In this document: positions 1 to 7,859 of the stretch, in pieces
Position numbering within the stretch: the first letter of the stretch is position 1
Layout of the letters: the number at the start of each line of letters is the position of its first letter
DNA from: Streptomyces sp. yr375
GTDB lineage: Bacteria; Actinomycetota; Actinomycetes; Streptomycetales; Streptomycetaceae
Assembly: GCF_900110755.1 (NCBI RefSeq)
Contig: NZ_FOFF01000007.1
Location: 182,416 to 246,415 of the forward strand
Direction: 5' to 3'
DNA: 64,000 nt
Program-made: the position numbers and the translations under genes
Notes under the pieces: generated by a model
The model's database searches: none
What the model was told of the DNA's origin: nothing
Seen by the model: the letters and a program-made list of their open reading frames with translations, nothing else

Positions 1-429
1 ATCGCGAAGTACGCCACCAAGGGCGCCGAGACGACGACCGGCACCCTGGACCGGCCGATCCGGTTCCTCGCCGAGCTGGCTCAGGCCCGGATCAGCGACC
101 ACGCCCGACGCCTGATCCGTACCGCCTGGACCCTCGGCGCACGCAAGGACCTGGAACACCTCCGCCTGCGCGCCTGGGCTCACATGCTCGGCTTCCGCGG
201 CCACTTCTCCACCAAGTCCCGCCGCTACTCCACCACCCTCGGCGCCCTTCGTACCGCCCGCGCTGATTGGCGGCGGGCTCAGACGGCTCCGCCTGTCCCG
301 CAGGCCGGCGAAACCACGCTCGTCCTCGCCCACTGGGTGTTCGCCGGTACAGGCCTCAGCGCTGCCGAGACCTGGCTTGCCGCAACCCTCGAACCCGCTC
401 CCGGAACAGAAGGAGAACCCACCGCATGA
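1..429 (+). CDS. RepSA-type replication initiator, C-terminal part (partial)
   Basis: This is the last 142 residues of a plasmid-type replication initiator. The reading frame is open from base 1 and the start lies outside the window. The tail contains the block AWAHMLGFRGHFSTKSRRYS followed by TTLGALRTARADWR, which I recognise as typical of RepSA proteins of pSAM2-like actinomycete integrative elements. These initiate replication of the excised element before conjugation. The stop codon overlaps the start of the excisionase gene (ATGA), so rep, xis and int form one unit. Family recognition is from memory of the motif; the catalytic part is not visible. Confidence 0.85.
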   Translation: MAKYATKGAETTTGTLDRPIRFLAELAQARISDHARRLIRTAWTLGARKDLEHLRLRAWAHMLGFRGHFSTKSRRYSTTLGALRTARADWRRAQTAPPVPQAGETTLVLAHWVFAGTGLSAAETWLAATLEPAPGTEGEPTA

Positions 430-614
430 CCGCGGCCGCGCCCGAACTGCTCACCGTCCCGGAGGTCATGACCCGGCTCAAGGTCGGCCGCACCAAGGTG
501 TACGACCTCATCCGCACCCGCCGCCTGGTCTCTATCAAGGTCGACGGCTGCCGCCGTATCCCGGACGACGCCGTACGCGCCTTCATCCGGCACCAGATGG
601 GAGAAGCGGCCTGA
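426..614 (+). CDS. xis: excisionase (MerR-like helix-turn-helix)
   Basis: A 62-residue protein with a single helix-turn-helix of the excisionase/MerR-N type: LLTVPEVMTRLKVGRTKVYD, then a basic wing around RRLVSIKVDGCRRIPDDAV. Such proteins bind the attachment site and bias the neighbouring integrase toward excision. It overlaps the rep stop by 4 bp and its own stop overlaps the integrase start by 1 bp (TGATG), the usual rep-xis-int order of an AICE. Size and position make this call firm even without a family search. Confidence 0.9.
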   Translation: MTAAAPELLTVPEVMTRLKVGRTKVYDLIRTRRLVSIKVDGCRRIPDDAVRAFIRHQMGEAA

Positions 615-1783
615 TGACCAAGCGTCGCAGCCGTGGTGACGGCGGCCTGCACTGGGACGAGAAGAGACAGCGGTGGATCGCCACGGCGAACCTTGGCTTC
701 GACCCGAGCGGCAAGCGGATCGTCAAGCGGGGGAGTGGCAAGACCAAGACTGAGGCCAAGAACAAGCTCAAGGAGGTGTTGCGGGACCACGAAGACGGCC
801 TCGCCATCGCGCCCACCAACTACACGGTCAAGGACGCGGTCACAGACTGGCTCGCCTACGGGCTGGCCGGCCTCGACCCCAACACCGTCGAGACCACCAC
901 GCTCCTCAGCGAGAAGCACGTCATCCCGTCACTCGGCGCTCGCAAGCTCCGCGACCTCAGTGCGGAGGACGTTGACCGCTGGCTGGCCACCAAGGCCAAG
1001 ACGCTCAGCACCCGCACCCTCCAGTCACTCCACTCGTACCTGAACCGCGCGGTCAAGCGGGCCATGGCGCGGGACAAGGTGAAGCGCAACGTCGTCGAGC
1101 TGTGCTCGGTCCCCCAGGGGCAGGCTGGACGCCCATCCAAGGCGCTCACCTTCGCCCAGGCTGAGGCGGTGCTCAAGGGCGCCGAGGGGACCTCGATGCA
1201 CGCCTACATCGTCCTCGCGCTGCTGACCGGGGCCCGCACCGAAGAACTCCGCGCCCTCACCTGGGACCATGTCTTCCTGAAAGGCCGTCCCGAAATGGAC
1301 CCGCCGCAGCCTCCCCACATCGCCGTCTGGCGGTCGGTGCGGCGCACGGGAGACACCAAGACCCGGAAGTCCCGGCGCACCCTCGCCCTGCCGGCGCGCT
1401 GCGTCGAAGCGCTCTGGCAGCAATTCGAAGATCAAGGCTGGGATCGGCTCGCCGCTGACGACAAGTGGGAGGAACACGGCCTGGTCTTCTCCTCGGCCGT
1501 CGGCAAGCCGCTCGACGCTGCCAACGTCCGCCGCGCCTTCCGCCAGGCGCTCAAGGACGTCGACGGGATCAACGGAGACGAGTGGACGCCGCGGGAGCTC
1601 CGGCACAGCTTCGTGTCCCTGCTCTCCGACCGGGGCGTGCCGCTGGAAGAGATCTCCCGGCTCGTCGGCCACTCCGGTACGGCCGTCACCGAGGAGGTCT
1701 ACCGGAAGCAGATCCGGCCCGTGATCCAGACCGGCGCCGTCGTCATGGATGGCATCTTCGGCACCGAGCAACAGCGGCCGTAA
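614..1783 (+). CDS. int: tyrosine recombinase integrase of AICE 1
   Basis: A 389-residue phage-type integrase that should insert and excise the element at tRNA-Pro. An Arm-type N-terminus and a core-binding domain (about 70-160) precede the catalytic domain (about 175-370). Catalytic residues visible are Arg208 (LLTGARTEEL), Arg330 in RELRHSF, His353 in VGHSGT and the nucleophile Tyr363 (EEVYRKQ). The first His of the HxxR box is replaced by Arg327, a variant I believe occurs in actinomycete element integrases. The gene reads toward the 3' end of tRNA-Pro, about 110 bp away, as expected of an integrase adjacent to its att site. The ATG at 614 is chosen for its overlap with xis. Confidence 0.95.
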   Translation: MTKRRSRGDGGLHWDEKRQRWIATANLGFDPSGKRIVKRGSGKTKTEAKNKLKEVLRDHEDGLAIAPTNYTVKDAVTDWLAYGLAGLDPNTVETTTLLSEKHVIPSLGARKLRDLSAEDVDRWLATKAKTLSTRTLQSLHSYLNRAVKRAMARDKVKRNVVELCSVPQGQAGRPSKALTFAQAEAVLKGAEGTSMHAYIVLALLTGARTEELRALTWDHVFLKGRPEMDPPQPPHIAVWRSVRRTGDTKTRKSRRTLALPARCVEALWQQFEDQGWDRLAADDKWEEHGLVFSSAVGKPLDAANVRRAFRQALKDVDGINGDEWTPRELRHSFVSLLSDRGVPLEEISRLVGHSGTAVTEEVYRKQIRPVIQTGAVVMDGIFGTEQQRP

Positions 1784-1840
1784 GCACGAAGCCAAAGCAC
1801 TGAAGAATCGATAGTCACGCAGTTAGACACGCAGCAACGC

Positions 1841-1875
1841 CAGAGGGCCCTTACCGACTCGGTAAGGGCCCTCTG
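1841..1875. terminator. bidirectional terminator between int and tRNA-Pro
   Basis: Perfect 17-bp inverted repeat with a 1-bp centre (arms 1841-1857 and 1859-1875, GC-rich core AGAGGGCCCTTACC). It lies 58 bp after the int stop and 17 bp beyond the 3' end of the oppositely transcribed tRNA-Pro, so it can end both transcripts. Confidence 0.85.
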
Positions 1876-1891
1876 AACTGCTGTCTAGCTG

Positions 1892-1930
1892 TCGGGGTGG
1901 CGGGATTTGAACCCACGACCTCTTCGTCCC
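1892..1930. other. inferred attachment site (att) at the 3' half of tRNA-Pro
   Basis: AICE integrases recombine at the 3' part of tRNA genes, and the int gene ends just outside this tRNA. The core identity segment should therefore lie within the T arm and anticodon arm here. The other att copy lies beyond the left edge, so the exact core cannot be delimited. Confidence 0.5.
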
Positions 1931-1965
1931 GAACGAAGCGCGCTGCCAAGCTGCGCTACACCCCG
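1892..1965 (-). tRNA. tRNA-Pro(CGG)
   Basis: Reading the minus strand from 1965, a full cloverleaf is present: acceptor stem CGGGGTG paired with CACCCCG, anticodon stem CTTCG/CGAAG around loop TTCGGGA (anticodon CGG, proline), and a T arm containing GGGTTCAAATCCC. The discriminator base is A; CCA is not encoded. The 3' end points at the AICE on its left, so this tRNA is the element's integration site. Confidence 0.97.
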
Positions 1966-2007
1966 ATGTCGCTGCTTGTCCTGCTTGTCGCGGCGACGTC
2001 GTTTACT

Positions 2008-2793
2008 TTAGCCCACTGGTGGCTGGAGACGAAATCCGGTTTTGGCGCGGTGGCGCAGGGGATTCGGGCGGGCGTGGTCGATGGCCACGAGGAGGACTGC
2101 GAGGGCGTAGAAGGCGAGGCCGAGGAGGAGGGCGTTGGCCAGGGCGTGCTTGTAGCCGTGGGCCTCGATGTCGAAGAAGGGGTAGAGGTAGCGGCCCGGT
2201 GTGCCGGGGTGGATCAGTTGGGCGCGGGTGAGGGAGAACGCCAGGTAGGCCAAGGGGTAGACCATCCACGTGGCGGCCCGGCGCAGGCGTAGTCCGCCCG
2301 GGGCGGTCAGCAGCAGCCAGTCCAGGACGGCGGCCACCGGTGTCACGGTGTGGACGAGGTGCACGGCGACCAGGTTCCAGCCGGTGGGGGCGGTCCCCGT
2401 GCCGGTCAGGGAGAAGGGGACGGCCGCGTCCGCCAGGAGCAGGTGGTAGACCAGGCCGGTGATCATGATGTAGAGCAGCGCGGCGCCGGTCAGGGCGGCG
2501 GGGAGAGGGCGGCGGGCCGTCCACGCGCGACGGGCCGACAGCAGCGTGACCAGGGCCAGCAGGATGTTGCTCTGGATCGCGAAGTGGCTGAGGACCCGCA
2601 GTGGGCTGCCGAGCAGGAGCGCGAGCGTCACGCCCGCGGCCGCCGTGCCGGCCGGCAGCAGGCGGAGGACGGCGGTCAGGGGGCGGCGAACGGGGGCCAC
2701 CACCGCCGAGGCGGGGACGGAGGAGAGCAGGAGCGCGTGGGTCCGCGGAATCGCGGGCAGATCCGGGAGGTCCCTGGGTATCGGCGCGGTCAT
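2008..2793 (-). CDS. Pr6Pr-type multipass membrane protein
   Basis: A 261-residue integral membrane protein with about six hydrophobic segments. It resembles the actinobacterial Pr6Pr/FAR-17a-like family (motifs [18 protein letters not shown] and [15 protein letters not shown], with a conserved YPFFD near the fifth segment). No enzymatic role is established for the bacterial members. It reads toward the tRNA-Pro gene on the same strand, ending 43 bp before it. Start ATG at 2793. Confidence 0.75.
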   Translation of the reverse strand: MTAPIPRDLPDLPAIPRTHALLLSSVPASAVVAPVRRPLTAVLRLLPAGTAAAGVTLALLLGSPLRVLSHFAIQSNILLALVTLLSARRAWTARRPLPAALTGAALLYIMITGLVYHLLLADAAVPFSLTGTGTAPTGWNLVAVHLVHTVTPVAAVLDWLLLTAPGGLRLRRAATWMVYPLAYLAFSLTRAQLIHPGTPGRYLYPFFDIEAHGYKHALANALLLGLAFYALAVLLVAIDHARPNPLRHRAKTGFRLQPPVG

Positions 2794-2957
2794 GCCCTCA
2801 CGCTAGGCAGGGGGGCGGGAAGGGGCGATGCGGGTGAGCCGTTCGGGGGATCGGAACGGATCGGAACGGAACAGCCGACCTGCCTGCCTGTTTTCTAGCT
2901 ACCTACCGGACGATCGTCTTTCGCGGGCTCCGCTCCCCGTCCTCGCCGCCCCCACCC

Positions 2958-3890
2958 CTACCGCTGCTCCTTCTCGACCAACGTCAGCAACGTCACCTCC
3001 GGTGGGCATGCGAACCTCACCGGGGTGTAGCGGTTCGTGCCGCAGCCTGCTGAGACGTGGAGGTAGGACGTACGGCCCTGTGCCGTGTGTGTCGACAGGC
3101 CCTTCACGCGGTCCGTGTCCAGGTCGCAGTTGGTGACCAGGGCACCGTAGAAGGGGATGCAGAGCTGGCCGCCGTGGGTGTGGCCGGCCAGGATCAGGGG
3201 GTAGTCGTCGGCCGTGTAGGAGTCCAGGACGCGCAGGTACGGCGCGTGCACCACGCCCATCGAGAAGTCGGACGACGCCGACGGGCCGCCGGCCACCCGT
3301 GCGTAGCGGTCGCGCTTGATGTGCGGGTCGTCCAGTCCCGTCAGCTCCACCGAGACGCCCTCGACCTTCAGCACGCCCCGGGTGTTCGTCAGGTTGAGCC
3401 AGCCCGACGCGTCGAAGCCGTCGCGCAGGTCCTCCCACGGGTTGTGGATCACGCCGACGGCGGGCGCGTTGCCGTTCAGACCGTGGCGGCCCTGGGCCTT
3501 CTCGAAGAGGTAGCGGGCGGGGTTGCGCAGCTTCGGGCCGTAGTAGTCGTTCGAGCCGAAGACGTACGCGCCCGGGAACTCCATCAGCGGCCCGAGGGCG
3601 TCCAGGACCTCGGGGACGCCCTCCGGGTCGGACAGGTTGTCGCCCGTGTTGATCACGAAGTCGGGGCGCAGGCCGGCCAGTGAGCGCAGCCAGCGCTGCT
3701 TCTTGCGCTGGCCGCCGACCATGTGGATGTCGGAGACCTGCAACACGCGCAGGGGGCGCATTCCGGCGGGGAGGACGGGGACCGTCACCCGTCGGAGGCG
3801 GAAGGAGCGGGCCTCGAAACCCGCCGCGTACACCAGACCGGCGGCGCCGGCCGCCGCCATGGACAGTGGTACTCCGTATCGCGCGCGCAT
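2958..3890 (-). CDS. membrane-anchored calcineurin-like metallophosphoesterase
   Basis: A 310-residue metallophosphoesterase. An N-terminal hydrophobic stretch (about residues 8-24) probably anchors it with the enzyme outside or at the membrane. The metal-binding signatures are in order: Asp54-x-His56 (QVSDIHMVGG), GDN at 83-85, GSND at 112-115 (the usual GNHD with Ser for the first N-neighbour) and GHTHGGQ near residue 246. The dinuclear metal centre thus looks complete. The substrate cannot be deduced. It stands alone on the minus strand, divergent from yqeY. Confidence 0.88.
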   Translation of the reverse strand: MRARYGVPLSMAAAGAAGLVYAAGFEARSFRLRRVTVPVLPAGMRPLRVLQVSDIHMVGGQRKKQRWLRSLAGLRPDFVINTGDNLSDPEGVPEVLDALGPLMEFPGAYVFGSNDYYGPKLRNPARYLFEKAQGRHGLNGNAPAVGVIHNPWEDLRDGFDASGWLNLTNTRGVLKVEGVSVELTGLDDPHIKRDRYARVAGGPSASSDFSMGVVHAPYLRVLDSYTADDYPLILAGHTHGGQLCIPFYGALVTNCDLDTDRVKGLSTHTAQGRTSYLHVSAGCGTNRYTPVRFACPPEVTLLTLVEKEQR

Positions 3891-4058
3891 ACGTCCATCG
3901 TGTCAGACGCCGCCGACGGTTCCACCCGCACCGCCCCTCAGGGTCTTCCCTGGTCTTCCCCCTAAGTGCCGTTCCCCTACGGGACTTTCGGCGTGCTTCC
4001 CTCGTCCTCCCCTAAATGAACGGGCGTCCGGCCGTCCACACCTGCGACAATCAAACCC

Positions 4059-4523
4059 ATGACCACCCTCAAGTCGAAGCTGCAGGAAGACCTCAACGCC
4101 GCGATCAGGGGGCGTGACGAGCTGCGCTCCTCGACGCTCCGGCTGACGCTCACCGCGATCACCAAGGAGGAGGTCGCGGGCACGTCGAAGCGCGAGCTGT
4201 CCGACGACGAGGTGCTCAAGGTGATCACCAAGGAGGCGAAGAAGCGCCGCGAGGCGGCCGACGCCTTCGCGCAGGGTGGTCGCGCCGAGAGCGCCGAGCG
4301 GGAGAAGGCGGAGGGCGAGCTGCTCGCCACGTACCTCCCCAAGCAGCTCAGCGACGAGGAGCTGGACGACATCGTCGGCCAGGCCGTCCAGGAGGCGAAG
4401 GCGGCCGGCGCCGAGGGGCCGCGGGCCATGGGTGCCGTCATGAAGATCGTGAACCCGAAGGTGGCCGGTCTGGCGGAGGGCGGCCGCGTCGCCGCCGTCG
4501 TCAAGAAGCTGCTCGCGGGCTGA
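4059..4523 (+). CDS. GatB/YqeY-domain protein
   Basis: A 154-residue YqeY-family protein (about 150 residues is normal). It starts with the charged helix MTTLKSKLQEDLNAAIRGRD and carries the typical blocks LRLTLTAI, KEAKKRREAADAF and AEGELLATYLPKQLSDEEL. The fold is related to the tRNA-interacting tail of amidotransferase GatB, so a role near tRNA or aminoacylation is often proposed but not proven. It stands alone and faces the PBP gene convergently across a strong hairpin. Confidence 0.92.
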   Translation: MTTLKSKLQEDLNAAIRGRDELRSSTLRLTLTAITKEEVAGTSKRELSDDEVLKVITKEAKKRREAADAFAQGGRAESAEREKAEGELLATYLPKQLSDEELDDIVGQAVQEAKAAGAEGPRAMGAVMKIVNPKVAGLAEGGRVAAVVKKLLAG

Positions 4524-4548
4524 CCCAGCCGCCCGCATATAGGTCCTC

Positions 4549-4618
4549 GCACGCCGGCCCATGCACGCCGGCCCATGCACGCCGGCCCATGCACGCCGGC
4601 CCATGCACGCCGGCCCAT
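4549..4618. repeat. 14-bp tandem repeat, five perfect copies
   Basis: The unit GCACGCCGGCCCAT is repeated five times without error from 4549 to 4618 and decays into two imperfect copies up to about 4646. It lies between the yqeY stop and the terminator hairpin. No ORF here is convincing. Confidence 0.9.
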
Positions 4619-4651
4619 GCACGCCGGTCCGCGCACACCGGTCCTTGCACG

Positions 4652-4716
4652 GCGAACGGCCCCTGCCTCTCCGTACGGGAAGACTCTCCGTACTGCGAGA
4701 AGCAGGGGCCGTTCGC
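4652..4716. terminator. large bidirectional terminator between yqeY and the PBP gene
   Basis: Perfect 15-bp arms GCGAACGGCCCCTGC (4652-4666) and its complement (4702-4716). The 35-nt loop itself contains two copies of TCTCCGTAC. Two genes converge on it, so it probably ends both. Confidence 0.85.
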
Positions 4717-4723
4717 TGTGTTC

Positions 4724-4772
4724 CTACTCCTACTCCTACTCCTACTCCTACTCCTACTCCTACTCCTACTCC
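4724..4772. repeat. hexanucleotide microsatellite (CTACTC)n
   Basis: Eight uninterrupted copies of the 6-bp unit, immediately downstream of the hairpin and just beyond the 3' end of the PBP gene. Likely to vary in copy number between strains. Confidence 0.9.
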
Positions 4773-4796
4773 AGCTCCAGATGCCGGCCGGCGAAA

Positions 4797-7082
4797 TCAG
4801 CCGCGCCTGCCTCCGTTGCCGTTTCCGTTGGTCTGGCCCTGGAAGAAGGTGCCGCCGCTGTTGGCGTTGTTGCCGCCGTCGGTCGCGCCGTTGGTGAGGA
4901 GGCCGCCGATGAAGCCGTCGTCGTTGTTGTCGCCGGTGCCGCCGTTGTCGTTGCCGCCGGTGGTGTTGTTGCCGTTCCCGTTTCCGTTGCCCGGGGTCTT
5001 GGCCGCCGGCGGGTTGGGGATGTCGACGAGGTTGAACTCCGCCGCTTCCTTGCCCTCCAGCGCGCCGGTCATGGCGTCGCGCCAGATCGGGCCGGGGGTG
5101 TCGCCGCCGTAGACCTGCGCGTGGTAGACGCCGCCGATGGTGATGTCGGTCATCTCGACCTTCTGGGTGGCGCTGCCGACCCAGACGGCGCCCGCGAGGT
5201 TCGGCGTGTAGCCGACGAACCAGGCGTTCTTGCGGGAGTCCGTCGTACCGGTCTTACCGGCGTTGTCGCGGCCGGAGAGACCGGCCTGCCGGCCCGTACC
5301 GGAGTCGGTCACTCCGCTGAGCAGCGTGTTGATGGTGTCCGCGGTCTTCTCGCTCATCGCGCGCGAGCAGGTCGACTTGGGCACCTCCAGCGACTTCTTC
5401 GCGCCGCCCACGATCTGGGTGATCGACTCGATGGCGATCGGCGTGCAGTACATGCCCCGGCTGGCGAAGGCCGCGTACGCGGTGGCCATCGTCAGGGGGG
5501 AGAGGCCGGTGGAGCCGAGGGTCATCGACGAGGGCACCTCGGGCACCTTGTCGCCGTTGCCCTGGACCACGCCCAGCTTGTCGGTCATCTTCACCACGGG
5601 GCACATGCCGATGTCGGCGAGCATCTGCACGAAGTAGGTGTTGACCGACAGCTCCATGGCCTTCTTGAGCTGGTACGGCCCCTTCTCCGACTCGCTCTCG
5701 TTCTCCAGCGTGTCGTTGCCCTGGTTGGTCCACGGCTTGCTGCTGCACGTCTGGACCGAGGCCGGGTACGACATCTGGTACGGCGCCGAGTAGGACTGGT
5801 TCGCCGGGCGGCCCTCCTCGAGAGCCGCCGCCGCCACGAACGGCTTGAAGGTCGAACCGGTCGGGAAGCCGTAGTTCGAGCCGCCCATGGAGGCGTTGAC
5901 CGAGTAGTTGTACTCGGTCTCGTTCTTGCCGTAGCCGTACGGCTTCGACTGGCCCATGCCGACGATCTTGCCGGTGCCGGGCTCGACGAGCGTGGCGGCC
6001 GCGGCGACCTTGTCCGACTTGTAGACGTGGTCCTTGAGCGAGTCCTGGACGGACTTCTGCGACTGCGGCTCCAGCGTCGTCCGGATCGTCAGACCGCCCT
6101 GGTTCCAGACCTTCGCCCGCTGCTCCTTGGTCTTGCCGAAGACCGGGTCGCTGAGGAAGACCCGCTCGACGTACTTGCAGAAGAAGCTGGCGCCCTGGAC
6201 GGCCGTGATGCAGCCGTTCTTCGGCTGGGTGACCTTCAGGCCCAGCGGGGCCTGCTGCGCCGTGGCGGCCTCGGCCTCCGAGATGTCGCCGACCTCGGCC
6301 ATGCGCTTCAGCACGGTGTTACGGCGCTTGACGGCCTCGGCCTCGTCGTTGACGGGGTCGTAGCGGCTGGGCGACTGGACGATGCCGGCCAGCAGCGCGG
6401 CCTGCGGGAGGGTGAGGTCCTTGGCGTGCGTGGAGAAGTAGCGCTGGGAGGCGGCCTCCACGCCGTAGGCCTGCTGACCGAAGAACGTGATGTTCAGGTA
6501 GTTCTCGAGGATCTTCTTCTTGCCGAGCTCCTCCTCCACCTGGATCGCGTACTTCAGCTCCTTGATCTTGCGGCCGATGGTCTGCTGGGTGGCCTGGGCG
6601 ACCTTCGTCGGGTCGTCGCCGGCCTCCTCCACGAAGACGTTCTTCACGTACTGCTGGGTGAGCGTCGAAGCGCCCTGGGAGACGCCGCTGCTCTGCACGT
6701 TCTTGTTGAGCGCGCGCAGGACGCCCTTCAGGTCGATCGCCCCGTGCACATAGAAGCGCGAGTCCTCGATCGCGACGATCGCCTTCTGCATGTACGGCGA
6801 GATGTTCTTCAGGTCGACGACCGTGCGGTCACGGGAGTAGACCGTGGCGATCTGGCCGCCCTCGGCGTCGAGGATCGTGGTGCGCTGGCTCAGCGGCGGT
6901 GTCTTCAGGTTGGCCGGGAGTTCGTCGAACGACTCCACCGACCCCTTGGCGGCCAGGCCCAGCGCGCCGAACGCGGGTAGGGCGATACCGGCCAGCACCG
7001 CTCCCGCGAGAACACTGACACCGAGGAACTTGGCGGCCTGCTGGGTTGGGGACAGACCACCGCCCGAGCGCTTTTTTGGCAT
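4797..7082 (-). CDS. class A penicillin-binding protein (transglycosylase/transpeptidase)
   Basis: A 761-residue bifunctional peptidoglycan synthase. A short basic cytoplasmic tail and one membrane segment (about 18-45) precede a GT51 glycosyltransferase domain with catalytic Glu106 (AIEDSRFYVHG) and SQGASTLTQQ (135-144). The transpeptidase domain has Ser410 in STFK, SVN at 479-481 and KTG at 610-612, so all three penicillin-binding motifs are intact. The tail after about 690 is a low-complexity Gly/Asn/Asp run, presumably extracellular. It polymerises and cross-links the cell wall outside the membrane. It is divergent from wblA, the arrangement I recall for S. coelicolor SCO3580-SCO3579. Confidence 0.95.
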   Translation of the reverse strand: MPKKRSGGGLSPTQQAAKFLGVSVLAGAVLAGIALPAFGALGLAAKGSVESFDELPANLKTPPLSQRTTILDAEGGQIATVYSRDRTVVDLKNISPYMQKAIVAIEDSRFYVHGAIDLKGVLRALNKNVQSSGVSQGASTLTQQYVKNVFVEEAGDDPTKVAQATQQTIGRKIKELKYAIQVEEELGKKKILENYLNITFFGQQAYGVEAASQRYFSTHAKDLTLPQAALLAGIVQSPSRYDPVNDEAEAVKRRNTVLKRMAEVGDISEAEAATAQQAPLGLKVTQPKNGCITAVQGASFFCKYVERVFLSDPVFGKTKEQRAKVWNQGGLTIRTTLEPQSQKSVQDSLKDHVYKSDKVAAAATLVEPGTGKIVGMGQSKPYGYGKNETEYNYSVNASMGGSNYGFPTGSTFKPFVAAAALEEGRPANQSYSAPYQMSYPASVQTCSSKPWTNQGNDTLENESESEKGPYQLKKAMELSVNTYFVQMLADIGMCPVVKMTDKLGVVQGNGDKVPEVPSSMTLGSTGLSPLTMATAYAAFASRGMYCTPIAIESITQIVGGAKKSLEVPKSTCSRAMSEKTADTINTLLSGVTDSGTGRQAGLSGRDNAGKTGTTDSRKNAWFVGYTPNLAGAVWVGSATQKVEMTDITIGGVYHAQVYGGDTPGPIWRDAMTGALEGKEAAEFNLVDIPNPPAAKTPGNGNGNGNNTTGGNDNGGTGDNNDDGFIGGLLTNGATDGGNNANSGGTFFQGQTNGNGNGGRRG

Positions 7083-7489
7083 GGGGGCAGCCTACGTTCT
7101 GATTCGCCGGACACGCGTCAATGCCTTGGCCTAAGCTGCTCTCAACTGTCACAGCAGCAGGGCTACGTATCAATACGTCCGGCGACCCCGAATCGTTCCG
7201 GAAGTTCCCCAACTTTTTTGGTGGGTGCGTGTCCGAATCCGCCTTGTGTGTCACCCGGCGTCCGTTGTGACTCAAGTGAACTACCCCTTTTGTCGGGATA
7301 GTGCCGTATGTCGCAGGCTCACTCCCCCGGGTGATCTGCCGCTTACCCATAGTCCGTTCGGGCCATTCAAGATTGGGCCCGAAGGGGGTGTTGCGCTGTG
7401 CCCACCTTCCGTAACGTCCTCAACTGGCGGCGGTGAATATGCCGCTGCCGCCGTGGGGGAGCCTCGATTCGGGAGAGGACGGCGCCGGT
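7083..7489. promoter_or_regulatory. divergent PBP-wblA control region and long wblA leader
   Basis: About 400 bp without a convincing gene between the PBP start and the wblA start. It contains a T-run (near 7213) and a relatively AT-rich stretch (7255-7320). In other Streptomyces wblA is reported to have a long leader and developmental control; I cannot place individual operators from sequence alone. An in-frame GTG at 7433 could extend WblA by 19 residues. Confidence 0.5.
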
Positions 7490-7828
7490 ATGGGCTGGGT
7501 AACCGACTGGAGTGCGCAGGCCGCCTGCCGCACTACCGATCCGGATGAACTGTTTGTTCAGGGAGCAGCGCAGAACAGGGCCAAGGCGGTGTGCACCGGG
7601 TGCCCGGTACGCACCGAATGCCTGGCCGACGCGCTGGACAACCGCGTCGAGTTCGGCGTGTGGGGAGGCATGACGGAGCGCGAGCGCCGCGCACTGCTGC
7701 GCAGGCGGCCCACGGTGACCTCGTGGCGTCGGCTCCTGGAGACAGCGCGTTCGGAGTACGAGCGCGGCGTGGGCATCCTGCCGCTCGACGACGACGAGAT
7801 CTACGAGCACTACGCGGCGGTGGGCTGA
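7490..7828 (+). CDS. wblA: WhiB-like iron-sulfur regulator WblA
   Basis: A 112-residue WhiB-family protein. Four cysteines that ligate a [4Fe-4S] cluster are present: Cys13, Cys35, Cys38 and Cys44 (C-x21-C-x2-C-x5-C). They are followed by the beta-turn GVWGG (56-60) and a basic DNA-contacting tail (ERERRALLRRR). The N-terminal MGWVTDWSAQAACRTTDPDE is what I recall for WblA, the pleiotropic regulator that switches Streptomyces from antibiotic production toward sporulation. I chose ATG 7490 for family length and the GAGAGGA upstream; GTG 7433 is an alternative. Position beside the PBP and two ArsA-type ATPases supports the orthology. Confidence 0.93.
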   Translation: MGWVTDWSAQAACRTTDPDELFVQGAAQNRAKAVCTGCPVRTECLADALDNRVEFGVWGGMTERERRALLRRRPTVTSWRRLLETARSEYERGVGILPLDDDEIYEHYAAVG

Positions 7829-7859
7829 GCAACACCCTGCAACAGCCTCTGGCCAGGCG

